The notes under the pieces are model-generated. The model did no database searches and was not told the origin of the DNA. It worked only from the letters and a program-made list of their open reading frames with translations. Of a DNA stretch of 42,113 nt, positions 8,614 through 17,228 are shown in pieces (position 1 is the stretch's first letter; every line of letters begins with the position of its first letter). The position numbers were made by a program, and so were the translations under genes. Origin of the DNA: Butyrivibrio sp. (GTDB taxonomy: Bacteria > Bacillota > Clostridia > Lachnospirales > Lachnospiraceae); the NCBI GenBank assembly GCA_017620235.1, contig JAFZQT010000033.1:1-42113 (forward strand). Reading direction: 5' to 3'.

Positions 8614-9678
8614 TCAGTAGACTTCTTCGATAGAAAGTCTGTAATCCAATGAAAGATCAAGCGGAGAGTTGTTCTCATTTAAGAGTATTACGGGATGGGA
8701 GAGCGCGTGTTCATTTATACGGATCACGGTTCCTCTCTTCCCGTTATTTAATTTAATGCTAAATCCAAGCTGAGCGCTTGCGATATGCATAAGAATCGAA
8801 GTCAGGGCTTCGATGTAAAATTTCTGGAATCCCTGTGCTTCGTAGTTTGCTATGATCTGGAATGCATTTAATTTTTTTCTGTAATTTCTTTTTGAAGTCA
8901 TTGCGACATAGGAATCGACGATTGCGATATACTTGGCAAATCTGTCGATGTTGTCACCTACAAGTCCCGCGGGATAGCCTGTTCCGTCGCATCTTTCGTG
9001 GTGCTGCATTGCGGCATTCAAAACGTGCTCATTAAAATCACCCATGTTCTTAAGGAAATCATATCCGATAACCGTGTGCTGAATGATTATCATATATTCT
9101 TCTCTTGTAAGACGCTGGGGCTTAGTGAGAATCTGTGTAGGTATGCTGAATTTACCAATGTCATATACAAATGCACATTGGATAAAAAGAATTTGATCTT
9201 CAGGTGAAAGTCCGATAAACGATCCAAAAACACCTGCGATAAGTGCAGACTTAAGGCAATGGTGAAGTATCATATCTTCATCTGAAGGAGTGAGATTGTA
9301 AAGATACTCAAGGAGCTGCTCACCGCTTGAAACAGAAGCAACGATAGAGTTGTAAACGTCCATGAGCTGCTGCATGATAATAGGCTGATGAGATGTCAGC
9401 GCACCCATCATATAACCTCTGAATACAGGGAAATATACATTGTAGATTGATTCGAATTTTTTGAAACCTTCTGAAATGCGTATCTTGTCATTGTGAGTTG
9501 TTGCAAAGTCAGCTTCTTCTTTTATCGGAACAGCCATAATGGACTGTCTTGTGAGCCTCTCTATGATTGTTTTATCAATCTTTGTGTTGGCAGCAACAAT
9601 GATCTCGTTCTTGTAATTCAGTATATTTTCTGCGGCCACCATACCGGGCTTTAATTCCATTCTGGCAACGTATTTCAT
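8614..9678 (-). CDS. HD-GYP domain protein with altered HD motif
   Basis: This 354-residue protein resembles c-di-GMP phosphodiesterases of the HD-GYP class. The N-terminal 55 residues form a small domain shared with the HD-GYP protein at 23442 (KPGMVAAENIL). The catalytic domain carries H140, H201, the H226-H227 pair (HHERCDGTGYP), GYP at 234-236 and D255. The expected HD dyad, however, reads Y172-D173 (FVYDIGK), so the first metal-ligand histidine is missing. It may be a reduced-activity enzyme or a c-di-GMP-binding protein. A strong GGGAGG lies upstream of the start. Transcription runs towards the penicillin-binding protein gene with no spacer. Confidence 0.88.
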   Translation of the reverse strand: MKYVARMELKPGMVAAENILNYKNEIIVAANTKIDKTIIERLTRQSIMAVPIKEEADFATTHNDKIRISEGFKKFESIYNVYFPVFRGYMMGALTSHQPIIMQQLMDVYNSIVASVSSGEQLLEYLYNLTPSDEDMILHHCLKSALIAGVFGSFIGLSPEDQILFIQCAFVYDIGKFSIPTQILTKPQRLTREEYMIIIQHTVIGYDFLKNMGDFNEHVLNAAMQHHERCDGTGYPAGLVGDNIDRFAKYIAIVDSYVAMTSKRNYRKKLNAFQIIANYEAQGFQKFYIEALTSILMHIASAQLGFSIKLNNGKRGTVIRINEHALSHPVILLNENNSPLDLSLDYRLSIEEVY

Positions 9679-9730
9679 TTAAGTGGACCTCCCGTCACAC
9701 AATCTTGTGGCATAATTCCATAAACGCCTG

Positions 9731-9751
9731 CCTTATGATAAAATAATAAGG
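9731..9751. promoter_or_regulatory. Inverted repeat in the divergent 9679-9829 spacer
   Basis: The arms CCTTAT and ATAAGG flank a nine-base AT-rich centre. This spacer separates two divergently transcribed genes and should contain both promoters, but I could not identify a convincing -35/-10 pair on either strand. The repeat could be an operator; this is a guess from symmetry and position. Confidence 0.25.
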
Positions 9752-9829
9752 ATTTATGAGCGCTTATTAATAATATACTTTTTCGTGCAATCAAGGTCAA
9801 TTCATTTATCTGAGGGAGCTACGATATTT

Positions 9830-10156
9830 ATGATAAAAAATGGATTCTGTAAATTCTATAAGAATCTATATTGGGATGAAAGTATAAAAAACAGAAACCT
9901 CGTCAAGTGGCGTCTTTGCCACAGTAAGAAGCAGCTCACTATCTTTTGCGTAGTGAGAGCTACGAATGGAACGGATCAGCTTGAGATCATTCACAACGCT
10001 TTTTTATCTCAGGATTATTATAAAAAACATCCGGCATACATATACGGCATAGCTTCGGGATATTCGGAAGCAATCGATATTGTGATCAGGATATCGGACG
10101 AGGCGCAAAAAGTGGGGAAGACCGGAAATCTTTTGGATTATCTGGACAAAAAATAA
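9830..10156 (+). CDS. Small conserved-type protein of unknown function
   Basis: I do not recognise this 108-residue protein. It is mostly soluble, with basic and aromatic residues (CKFYKNLYWDES, QDYYKKHPAYIYG) and no signal peptide or membrane helix. GAGGGA precedes the ATG at 9830; the GTG at 9785 is less likely. It lies 17 bases ahead of the ytfI-like gene, so it probably belongs to the same transcript. Two cysteines are widely spaced and no metal-binding motif is apparent. Confidence 0.65.
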   Translation: MIKNGFCKFYKNLYWDESIKNRNLVKWRLCHSKKQLTIFCVVRATNGTDQLEIIHNAFLSQDYYKKHPAYIYGIASGYSEAIDIVIRISDEAQKVGKTGNLLDYLDKK

Positions 10157-10173
10157 ATTAAACGGAGAAGTTT

Positions 10174-11178
10174 ATGTTGGCGGTTTTATCGGTTTTGAAG
10201 GTGGTCGGCATTGTGTTGCTGATCTTGCTTCTTATTGCTATATTGCTTGTTCTGCTGGTTCTTTTTGTTCCCATAAGATACAGGATAAAGGGGAATTATC
10301 CAAAAAGTATCTTTAAGGAAGGAGAGGGCTTTGATAAGGATAAAGCTTTTTTATCCATAAAGTTTTCATGGCTTTTGCATGTTTTGTCGGGGAAGTTTCT
10401 GTATCCGAAGAGGCCTGAATTTGTTATCAGGGTGTTCGGGATAAAGATCTTTCCGCGCAAGGAGAAACCTGTAAAAGAGAAGCCGGTTAAAGAGAAAACT
10501 AAAAAGAAAAATAAAGATGACGATACAAATACTGATGAAGTAAATGATGGAAAAGTAATTTTCAAAGATGGGTTTGTTAATAAAAAAGAGAACTTTAATG
10601 ACGAAAAAACATCTTTGAGTGAACATATCGAAAACAATATTACGGAATTTAAACAACAAGATAATGAAATAACAGAAGAAAATTTCGAAGATGACGATAA
10701 AGAGAGCTTTTTTGACAAATTAAAAAAGGTCGCAAAAACAGCTTTAGAACTGCTAAAAAAGCCAAAACATGTGTTTGAAAAAAATCGATATACAATATCT
10801 AGAGTTTGTGATAAGATAAGAATGATAAAAAATACTCTGGAAAATGATATTTTCAAGAGAGCTTACAGCCTTGTTAAGGGCAAACTAATACGACTCTTAA
10901 AAATGATCTTACCTGATAAGAGCAGGATAGAACTGTATCTGGGAATGGGGGATCCTGCGACTGAGGCGGAACTTATGTCGGTCTACGGAATATTGTATCC
11001 GGTTTTATATGACAAGCTTAAGTTCACACCTGATTTTGAGAACAGGGCACTCGGAGCGGATCTGGATCTCAAGGGACATATAACTGTATTCACGGTTATA
11101 TATTGTGTAGCGGTTTGTTATTTCAACAAGGATGTAAAAAAAGTCATAAACAGATTCAAGAAGATAATGAATTCATAA
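10174..11178 (+). CDS. DUF2953 (YtfI-like) membrane protein
   Basis: This 334-residue protein has one strong N-terminal membrane helix (about residues 8-33) ending in LFVPIRYRIKG, the characteristic start of DUF2953 proteins such as B. subtilis YtfI. A long, lysine- and acid-rich low-complexity stretch follows (about residues 95-190, with repeated EKPVKEKPVKEK). The C-terminal part has the family-like pattern YLGMGDPATEAELMSVYGILYP. The DNA of the low-complexity stretch is very A-rich compared with its surroundings. The next gene is a GerW homologue, the same pairing as ytfI-ytfJ, which supports the call. Its molecular role is unknown; in Bacillus the partner is linked to spore germination. 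Confidence 0.82.
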   Translation: MLAVLSVLKVVGIVLLILLLIAILLVLLVLFVPIRYRIKGNYPKSIFKEGEGFDKDKAFLSIKFSWLLHVLSGKFLYPKRPEFVIRVFGIKIFPRKEKPVKEKPVKEKTKKKNKDDDTNTDEVNDGKVIFKDGFVNKKENFNDEKTSLSEHIENNITEFKQQDNEITEENFEDDDKESFFDKLKKVAKTALELLKKPKHVFEKNRYTISRVCDKIRMIKNTLENDIFKRAYSLVKGKLIRLLKMILPDKSRIELYLGMGDPATEAELMSVYGILYPVLYDKLKFTPDFENRALGADLDLKGHITVFTVIYCVAVCYFNKDVKKVINRFKKIMNS

Positions 11179-11206
11179 GGTAATTCTTTATCACCCGGAG
11201 GAGTAA

Positions 11207-11608
11207 ATGGGAGACAACAATTTTGGCAGCGTGGTTGACTCGCTGCTTAAAGGTATGAATTCAATTCTTGCGACAAAAACTGTCGTAGGAGAGGCTACTA
11301 AGGTTGATGACACAGTGATCTTACCACTTGTCGATGTATCTTTCGGTGTTGGAGCAGGTTCCAGCGATGCAGACAAGAAGAACGGTGGAGCAGGCGGATT
11401 CTGTGCAAAGATGTCGCCAAGCGCTGTTTTGGTGATCAAGGATGGATCTACTAAACTAGTTAATATCAAGAACCAAGATGCTGTAACAAAGGTTCTGGAT
11501 CTCGTGCCCGATATTGTGGATCGTTTTTCCAAAAAAGAAGAAAATTTAATGGATGATAACACAGCAGTAGACATTGCTTTTCCCGAGAATAAGAATAAGG
11601 GAGAGTAA
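11207..11608 (+). CDS. gerW: GerW/YtfJ sporulation-family protein
   Basis: This 133-residue protein matches GerW (YtfJ) in length and pattern: an N-terminal VDSLLKGMNSILATKTVVGE, a glycine-rich middle (SFGVGAGSS and GGAGGFCAKMSPSAVLVI) and a charged C-terminus. B. subtilis GerW is a forespore-expressed protein needed for normal germination. A strong CGGAGGAG precedes the start. It follows the DUF2953 gene by 28 bases and precedes a J-domain protein. The gene suggests a spore-forming ancestry but does not prove that this organism makes spores. Confidence 0.88.
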   Translation: MGDNNFGSVVDSLLKGMNSILATKTVVGEATKVDDTVILPLVDVSFGVGAGSSDADKKNGGAGGFCAKMSPSAVLVIKDGSTKLVNIKNQDAVTKVLDLVPDIVDRFSKKEENLMDDNTAVDIAFPENKNKGE

Positions 11609-11611
11609 GTC

Positions 11612-11631
11612 TTAGGCTAGGGGGGTCCTAA
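11612..11631 (+). promoter_or_regulatory. Ribosome binding site framed by a short inverted repeat
   Basis: TTAGG (11612-11616) can pair with CCTAA (11627-11631), placing the six-G ribosome binding site in the loop and the A of the start codon in the stem. The run of G replaces the usual GGAGG. It could modulate translation of the J-domain protein; the stem is only 5 bp, so this is tentative. Confidence 0.35.
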
Positions 11632-12167
11632 TGGAAAAAAAGAGAGACATTGAAGACATTATCCTTAACGGGACAAAGGATGAACTTTCGGAACTCAGGC
11701 TCTGGTTATTCAAAGAGAGCGTAAGACTTGAGAATCAGGAGAGTTCTCTTTCTGACCGGTACGCGAGACTTGAAGCTGACGAGATTTCTTTCAAGAACAG
11801 GGTTGATGCCGCTGAGAGAAAGCTCGAGACAGCTGCTAAACGCCTTGATAATGATCAGGCACTGTTTGAGCAGAGACTCAAGATTCTTAATAATGGCTTT
11901 GACCAGCTTAACAGCGATAAGAAAAAGCTGCAGAGTGAGTTTGTCAGACTTGAGAGGGAGAGAACTTACCAGAAAGAAATTGAGTACGATGCGGTTGACT
12001 TCTTATTCAGAGGGGTTAATAGCGCACTTGCTCTTAAAAAGAGATACAAAGATCTCATGAAGATGTTTCATCCTGACAACATAAGCGGCGACCAGGATAT
12101 GGTTCAGCTTATCAATCAGGAGTACAGTGAATTGTGCAGACGATATGACGTTAGCATGATCAACTAA
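11631..12167 (+). CDS. Coiled-coil protein with a C-terminal J-domain
   Basis: This 178-residue protein begins with about 110 residues of heptad-rich coiled coil (roughly 31-118, rich in E, R, L and K). It ends in a partial J-domain: SALALKKRYKDLMKMFHPDN, with the HPD tripeptide at 147-149, then an INQEYSELCRRYD helix. J-domains stimulate DnaK ATPase, so it may recruit DnaK to a client held by the coiled coil. The order is the reverse of classical DnaJ, where the J-domain is N-terminal. It is last in the ytfI-gerW unit and is followed by a long hairpin. Confidence 0.72.
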   Translation: MEKKRDIEDIILNGTKDELSELRLWLFKESVRLENQESSLSDRYARLEADEISFKNRVDAAERKLETAAKRLDNDQALFEQRLKILNNGFDQLNSDKKKLQSEFVRLERERTYQKEIEYDAVDFLFRGVNSALALKKRYKDLMKMFHPDNISGDQDMVQLINQEYSELCRRYDVSMIN

Positions 12168-12222
12168 ATATAGTCTTCATAAAATCTTAAGTTGTTTGTT
12201 ATCACAATATATGATAATGTAA

Positions 12223-12263
12223 ACAAGTCATTGTTCCGTCTGTGAACAATGACTTGTGTATGT
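12223..12263. terminator. Long hairpin terminator before recA
   Basis: A perfect 14-bp stem (12223-12236 with 12244-12257) with a seven-base loop lies 55 bases after the J-domain gene, with T-rich sequence following. It should end the preceding transcript and insulate the recA promoter. Confidence 0.7.
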
Positions 12264-12362
12264 TTTCGGGGATATTTTTGTTCGGAAAGATCTTATCTGT
12301 CGGACAAAAGCGTATATGATGGCATTTTCGCCATAGATTCCAAAATTATCAAAATTAAATCA

Positions 12363-12391
12363 TTGACAGATACGAACGTTTGTTTTATTAT
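12363..12391 (+). promoter_or_regulatory. recA promoter
   Basis: A consensus -35 TTGACA (12363-12368), a 17-base spacer and a -10 TATTAT (12386-12391) lie 42 bases before the recA start. An SOS box fills most of the spacer. Confidence 0.8.
12373..12386 (+). promoter_or_regulatory. LexA (SOS) box 1 of recA
   Basis: CGAACGTTTGTTTT matches the Gram-positive SOS consensus CGAAC-N4-GTTCG except for the last two bases. It lies between -35 and -10, where a bound LexA would block RNA polymerase. Confidence 0.7.
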
Positions 12392-12402
12392 AATTTTTAG
12401 AT

Positions 12403-12416
12403 AGAACAGATGTTCT
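12403..12416 (+). promoter_or_regulatory. LexA (SOS) box 2 of recA
   Basis: AGAACAGATGTTCT has perfectly symmetrical arms (AGAAC/GTTCT) and differs from the Gram-positive consensus only in the outermost base of each arm. It lies just downstream of the expected transcription start, 30 bases from box 1 start to start, roughly three helical turns. Confidence 0.65.
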
Positions 12417-12432
12417 GGAAAAGGAGACTCGT

Positions 12433-13494
12433 ATGGAGAGAGAAGAAAAACAAAAAGCACTTGAGGCAGCACTTGGTCAGATTGAGAAGCAGTTTGGTAA
12501 GGGAGCTGTCATGAAGCTTGGTGATTCATCAGACACTATGAACATAGAGACAATTCCCACAGGTTCACTCAGCCTTGATATAGCACTTGGACTTGGCGGA
12601 ATCCCTAAGGGAAGAATTGTTGAGATATACGGACCTGAATCCAGTGGTAAGACAACAGTTACACTTCATATGATCGCTGAGGTTCAGAAGAGAGGCGGTA
12701 TCGCCGGATTCATCGATGCGGAGCACGCACTCGATCCGGTATATGCCAAGAACATCGGAGTAGATGTAGATAATCTTTATATTTCACAGCCCGACAGTGG
12801 TGAGCAGGCTCTTGAGATCACAGAGACCATGGTTCGCTCAGGGGCTATTGATATAGTAGTTGTTGACTCTGTTGCAGCGCTTGTTCCCAAGGCTGAGATT
12901 GACGGCGACATGGGTGATTCTCATGTGGGACTTCAGGCAAGACTTATGTCACAGGCTCTTCGTAAGCTTACAGCAGTTATCAGCAAGTCAAATTGTACAG
13001 TAATATTCATCAACCAGCTCAGAGAGAAGGTTGGAATCATGTTCGGTAATCCCGAGACAACAACAGGTGGACGTGCTCTTAAGTTCTATTCATCTGTTCG
13101 TATGGATGTTCGCCGTATTGAAGCAATCAAGCAGAACGGCGAGAACACAGGTAACAGAACAAGAGTTAAGGTTGTTAAGAACAAAATCGCTCCTCCTTTC
13201 AAAGAGGCTGAGTTTGACATCATGTTCGGTAAGGGAATCTCTATTACCGGAGACATCCTTGATCTTGCTGCAAGCGTAGATATCGTCAACAAGAGCGGTG
13301 CATGGTATCAGTACAACAGCGAGAAGATCGGTCAGGGACGTGAGAATGCCAAGTTATATCTTGAGAACAATCCTGCGATCCTTGCTGAGATCGATGCAAA
13401 GGTAAGAGCATATTACAATCTTCCTGTAGATGTAACTGCAACCAAGAAAGATGCCGAGGAACCGGCACCAAAGAAGACTAAGGCAGCGAAATAA
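12433..13494 (+). CDS. recA: Recombinase RecA
   Basis: At 353 residues this is a full-length RecA, which forms filaments on single-stranded DNA, performs strand exchange and triggers LexA self-cleavage. Walker A is GPESSGKT (67-74). The family signature around [16 protein letters not shown] is present, and the C-terminal tail is lysine- and acid-rich as usual. AAGGAG precedes the start. The promoter carries two SOS boxes, so it should be damage-inducible. recX overlaps its stop codon by one base. Confidence 0.98.
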   Translation: MEREEKQKALEAALGQIEKQFGKGAVMKLGDSSDTMNIETIPTGSLSLDIALGLGGIPKGRIVEIYGPESSGKTTVTLHMIAEVQKRGGIAGFIDAEHALDPVYAKNIGVDVDNLYISQPDSGEQALEITETMVRSGAIDIVVVDSVAALVPKAEIDGDMGDSHVGLQARLMSQALRKLTAVISKSNCTVIFINQLREKVGIMFGNPETTTGGRALKFYSSVRMDVRRIEAIKQNGENTGNRTRVKVVKNKIAPPFKEAEFDIMFGKGISITGDILDLAASVDIVNKSGAWYQYNSEKIGQGRENAKLYLENNPAILAEIDAKVRAYYNLPVDVTATKKDAEEPAPKKTKAAK

Positions 13495-14111
13495 TGATTA
13501 TTTCAGACGTATGTGCATTGGATAAAAAGAGATCCAAAGTGTTCATAGATAGCGAATTTGCTTTTGTTTTATATAATGGCGAGCTCAAAGACTACGACAT
13601 AAAAGTCGGCAATGAGCTTTCCGAAGATAAATACAATGAGATTAAGTGCGGACTTCTCCCCAAAAGGGCGAAGCTCCGCGCTATGAATTTATTGCAAAAA
13701 AAAGATTACACGGAGAGACAGCTTCGCGACAAACTTTCTGACGGCATGTATCCGCAAGACTGCATCGATACTGCGATAGATTATGTGAAGTCATTCAGAT
13801 ATGTTGACGACGAGCGGTACGCCGCAGATTACATGGCCTATCACATGTCGATGAGAAGCAAGAACAGAATCCTTATGGACCTTATGAATAAGGGAATTTC
13901 CAAGGATATTATTCAAAATAAATTTGAAGAACTTTATTCCGAGTGCGATGAAGATGTCGAAATTTCGCAAATTAAGCAGCTACTTATCAAGAAAAAATAT
14001 GATGCGCAAACGATTGACCATAAAGAAAAACAAAAACTGATTGCCTTCTTAATGAGGCGCGGATATGACATTTCAATGATAAAAAAGGCGATGGATAGCG
14101 GAATAACTTGA
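13494..14111 (+). CDS. recX: RecA regulator RecX
   Basis: This 205-residue protein has the RecX pattern of helical repeats: RAMNLLQKKDYTERQLRDKL, then YVDDERYAADYMAYHM, then KQKLIAFLMRRGYD. RecX binds along the RecA filament and modulates its activity. Its ATG shares one base with the recA stop codon (TAATG), so it is translationally coupled and should be SOS-induced with recA. The length is typical of Firmicutes RecX. Confidence 0.93.
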   Translation: MIISDVCALDKKRSKVFIDSEFAFVLYNGELKDYDIKVGNELSEDKYNEIKCGLLPKRAKLRAMNLLQKKDYTERQLRDKLSDGMYPQDCIDTAIDYVKSFRYVDDERYAADYMAYHMSMRSKNRILMDLMNKGISKDIIQNKFEELYSECDEDVEISQIKQLLIKKKYDAQTIDHKEKQKLIAFLMRRGYDISMIKKAMDSGIT

Positions 14112-14136
14112 CACTGTGTTTTATAGAATGTAAAAT
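14108..14136 (+). promoter_or_regulatory. Promoter P1 of rny
   Basis: A consensus TTGACA (14108-14113), a 17-base spacer and TAAAAT (14131-14136). The -35 overlaps the recX stop codon. Confidence 0.65.
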
Positions 14137-14174
14137 TTAAGTGTTGTAAAATTGTATTCAAGTGTGCATTTTTT

Positions 14175-14202
14175 TTGTGCACTATACAAAATATTGTACA
14201 AT
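14175..14202 (+). promoter_or_regulatory. Possible promoter P2 of rny
   Basis: TTGTGC (14175-14180), a 16-base spacer and TACAAT (14197-14202), just before the AAGGAGG of the RNase Y gene. The resulting 5' leader would be short. Weaker than P1. Confidence 0.4.
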
Positions 14203-14230
14203 GAAAATTGAATAAGGAGGTGCTCCTGTA

Positions 14231-15775
14231 ATGACTACTGTTATAGTTGCAGCAGTAACTCTTGTTCTTTCTGCGATTTTGACTTGGATTATCTCATCTG
14301 CTTATCAGAAAAAGGTAACAGAGGGTAAAATCGGAAGCGCTGAAGAGAGGGCAAGAAAAATTATTGACGAAGCACTCAAGACTGCCGAAGAAACGAAGCG
14401 TGAGAAACTTCTTGAAGTAAAGGAAGAGGCACTTAAAACACGTAATGAACTCGAAAAGGAAGTACGAGACAGAAGAAATGAAGTCCAGCGTACCGAGAGG
14501 CGTATTCAGCAGAAAGAGGAAAACGTCGAGAAACGATCTGAAGCGATCGAAAGGAAAGAGCAAAGTTTAAATGCGAGAGAGGACGCTTTAAACAAGAAGA
14601 ATGAAGAGGTTACTAAGCTTAACGAACAGAGGGTACAGGAACTTGAGAAAATCTCTGGCTTAACCTCCGAGCAGGCTAAAGAGTATCTTTTGAAAATTGT
14701 CGAAGATGATGTAAAACACGAGTCAGCTGTCATGATTAAAACCATGGAAGCTGAGGCTAAGGAAGAAGCTGATAAGAAAGCTAAGGAAATCGTTGTTAAC
14801 GCGATTCAGCGTTGTGCCGCTGATCACGTCTCCGAAACAACAATTTCGGTTGTTCAGCTTCCCAATGATGAGATGAAGGGTAGAATCATCGGTAGAGAGG
14901 GACGAAACATCAGAACTCTTGAAACAATGACCGGTGTTGATCTTATTATTGATGACACACCTGAAGCTGTAGTTATTTCGGGATTTGATCCCATCCGCCG
15001 TGAGGTTGCGCGTATTGCACTGGAGAAATTGATCGTTGACGGTCGTATTCATCCCGCTAGGATTGAAGAGATGGTTGAGAAGGCACAGAAAGAAGTTGCT
15101 GCCAAGATCAAAGAGGAAGGTGAAAATGCTGCCATTGAAGCCGGTGTTCACGGCCTCCACCCAGAAGTTATCAAGATTCTTGGTCGTATGAAATTTAGAA
15201 CAAGTTACGGCCAGAACTGCTTGAAACATTCTGTAGAGGTTGCTCAATTATGTGGACTATTGGCATCAGAGCTTGGTCTCGATGTCAGAGTTGCAAAGAG
15301 AGCAGGACTTTTGCATGATATCGGTAAAGCTGTCGATCATGAGCTTGAAGGCTCGCATATTCAGCTTGGTGTCGATATTTGTAGAAAGTATAAGGAATCA
15401 CAGACTGTTATTAACGCAGTAGAAGCTCATCATGGTGATGTTGAGCCACAGTCTCTTATCGCTATTCTTGTTCAGGCTGCTGATACAATATCATCAGCTA
15501 GACCGGGAGCTAGAAGAGAGACACTTGAAACTTACACATCTAGACTTAAAGAACTCGAAGATATTACCAATAGCTTTAAGGGCGTTGATCACTCTTTTGC
15601 TATTCAAGCCGGCAGAGAAGTCAGAGTAATGGTTGTTCCTGAGCAGGTTTCAGATTCAGACATGATACTTATGGCTCGTGATATTGCTAAGAAGATTGAG
15701 GATGAAATGGAATATCCCGGACAGATCAAGGTTAATATCATAAGAGAGAGTAGAGCAACTGATTACGCTAAGTAA
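14231..15775 (+). CDS. rny: Ribonuclease Y
   Basis: This 514-residue protein is the membrane-bound endoribonuclease that starts mRNA decay in many Firmicutes. In order it has an N-terminal membrane helix (about 3-20), a long charged coiled coil (about 35-180), a KH RNA-binding domain with [15 protein letters not shown], and an HD hydrolase domain with H362-D363 in LLHDIGK. The length agrees with B. subtilis RNase Y (520). A strong AAGGAGGTG precedes the start. It has its own promoter region after recX and a strong terminator after it, so it is probably monocistronic. Confidence 0.97.
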   Translation: MTTVIVAAVTLVLSAILTWIISSAYQKKVTEGKIGSAEERARKIIDEALKTAEETKREKLLEVKEEALKTRNELEKEVRDRRNEVQRTERRIQQKEENVEKRSEAIERKEQSLNAREDALNKKNEEVTKLNEQRVQELEKISGLTSEQAKEYLLKIVEDDVKHESAVMIKTMEAEAKEEADKKAKEIVVNAIQRCAADHVSETTISVVQLPNDEMKGRIIGREGRNIRTLETMTGVDLIIDDTPEAVVISGFDPIRREVARIALEKLIVDGRIHPARIEEMVEKAQKEVAAKIKEEGENAAIEAGVHGLHPEVIKILGRMKFRTSYGQNCLKHSVEVAQLCGLLASELGLDVRVAKRAGLLHDIGKAVDHELEGSHIQLGVDICRKYKESQTVINAVEAHHGDVEPQSLIAILVQAADTISSARPGARRETLETYTSRLKELEDITNSFKGVDHSFAIQAGREVRVMVVPEQVSDSDMILMARDIAKKIEDEMEYPGQIKVNIIRESRATDYAK

Positions 15776-15812
15776 TGAGTTTTCTGAACAATTATTGGGT
15801 AAATGTAGTGGA

Positions 15813-15846
15813 GAGGCTATTTTGCGAAAGCAAGATAGCCTCTTTT
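15813..15846 (+). terminator. Intrinsic terminator after rny
   Basis: A 13-bp stem including one G-T pair (15813-15825 with 15830-15842) is capped by a GAAA tetraloop and followed by TTTT. Confidence 0.88.
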
Positions 15847-15867
15847 AAGTAGGAGAATTGATTTATT

Positions 15868-17199
15868 ATGTTGCCGGTTGAATTTAAAAACAGAATGAAG
15901 GATCTTCTTGGTGATGAGGAGTATGCCAAGTTTATTGAGGCATTTGAGGCTGATAACAGATATCACGCTTTAAGGCTCAATACTTTAAAAGTTCGTGAAG
16001 ACTTTAAAGATAAGCTCGAGTGTATAACAGAGCAGGTTCCGTGGGAAGAAACGGGATTTTATTATGATGCCTCCTTTACACCCGGAAAACACCCTTACCA
16101 TGAAGCGGGGCTTTATTATATTCAGGAGCCCAGTGCAATGGCACCGGTGCATTTTTTGTGCCCTAAACCGGGTGAGAAAATTCTTGATCTTTGTGCAGCT
16201 CCCGGTGGTAAATCCACTCAGATCGCATGTAAGCTCGAGGGTAAAGGTATTTTAATTACAAATGAGATAAATAAGGACAGAGCAAAGATTCTGTCTTTGA
16301 ATATAGAGAGACTTGGCATTTCAAATGCCATGGTATTAAATGAGTCGTCTGAACATTTAGCTGAGTATTTTTACGGTTATTTTGATAAAATCTTAGTAGA
16401 TGCTCCTTGTTCGGGCGAAGGCATGTTTAGAAAGAACGATAATGCCGCCGACGAATGGAGCGTTGAGAATGTTATTCTTTGCGCCAAGAGACAGGCGGAA
16501 ATTCTTGATAATGCAGCTGCGATGCTCGTTCCGGGAGGTACACTTGTATATTCGACGTGTACTTTCTCCAAGGAGGAGAACGAGGACAATATCGAAGCAT
16601 TTTTGAACAGGCATGATGATTTTAAATGCGAATTTATGAAGAGGCTCTTCCCTCATGAAGTTAAGGGAGAGGGGCATTTTCTGTGCGTCCTTAAAAGGGA
16701 TGGCGAGAATGTATCCGTTAAGAACGGCTATGTTCCGGGAGGCAGGATAATTCCTGCAAGAAAGGAACAGATCAAAGTTCTGGACAGCTTCTTAAATGAG
16801 ACTTTGGAGAAATCTGCCATAGACAGTCTTCTTGACGGAAAAACTGTATTTATGTTCGGAGATCAGATGTACCTTGCACCTAAGGATATGCCTTCTTTTG
16901 AAGGATTAAAGGTGCTTCGTCCCGGACTTCATCTTGGTATGCTCAAAAAGGACAGGTTTGAACCTTCTCATTCACTGGCGCTGTATCTAAAGCCTGAAGA
17001 TGTGAAGCTTACTTATGAGATTGCATCAGGTGACGATAATATCAAACAGTATCTAAACGGGCAGACTCTTCGCGTATCGCGCACGGGTAATAAGGGGTGG
17101 TGTCTTATCACAACGGACGGTTACAGCATCGGCTGGGCAAAAGAAGCCGGCGGTATGCTCAAGAACCATTACCCGAAGGGGCTACGAATCAATTATTAA
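15868..17199 (+). CDS. rsmF: RsmF/RsmB-family rRNA (cytosine-C5)-methyltransferase
   Basis: This 443-residue SAM-dependent RNA m5C methyltransferase has an N-terminal substrate-binding part, the SAM motif LDLCAAPGGKST (106-117), DAPCSGEG with C181 and YSTCTFSKEEN with C231. Two catalytic cysteines are the mark of the NOL1/NOP2/Sun family. The C-terminal 150 residues resemble the PUA-like extension of RsmF (YebU) and differ from RsmB, which has a NusB-like N-terminus. The likely target is 16S rRNA, but the exact base cannot be told. TAGGAGAA precedes the start. The ABC exporter genes follow after 29 bases. Confidence 0.88.
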   Translation: MLPVEFKNRMKDLLGDEEYAKFIEAFEADNRYHALRLNTLKVREDFKDKLECITEQVPWEETGFYYDASFTPGKHPYHEAGLYYIQEPSAMAPVHFLCPKPGEKILDLCAAPGGKSTQIACKLEGKGILITNEINKDRAKILSLNIERLGISNAMVLNESSEHLAEYFYGYFDKILVDAPCSGEGMFRKNDNAADEWSVENVILCAKRQAEILDNAAAMLVPGGTLVYSTCTFSKEENEDNIEAFLNRHDDFKCEFMKRLFPHEVKGEGHFLCVLKRDGENVSVKNGYVPGGRIIPARKEQIKVLDSFLNETLEKSAIDSLLDGKTVFMFGDQMYLAPKDMPSFEGLKVLRPGLHLGMLKKDRFEPSHSLALYLKPEDVKLTYEIASGDDNIKQYLNGQTLRVSRTGNKGWCLITTDGYSIGWAKEAGGMLKNHYPKGLRINY

Positions 17200-17228
17200 A
17201 TCATTTTGCAGAAGGAAAAAATCTAAGC

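Noticed and set aside
17097-17228. Upstream GTG start for the first ABC subunit
   Set aside because: It would overlap rsmF by about 100 bases and add 44 residues unlike the family; the ATG at 17229 has a ribosome binding site.
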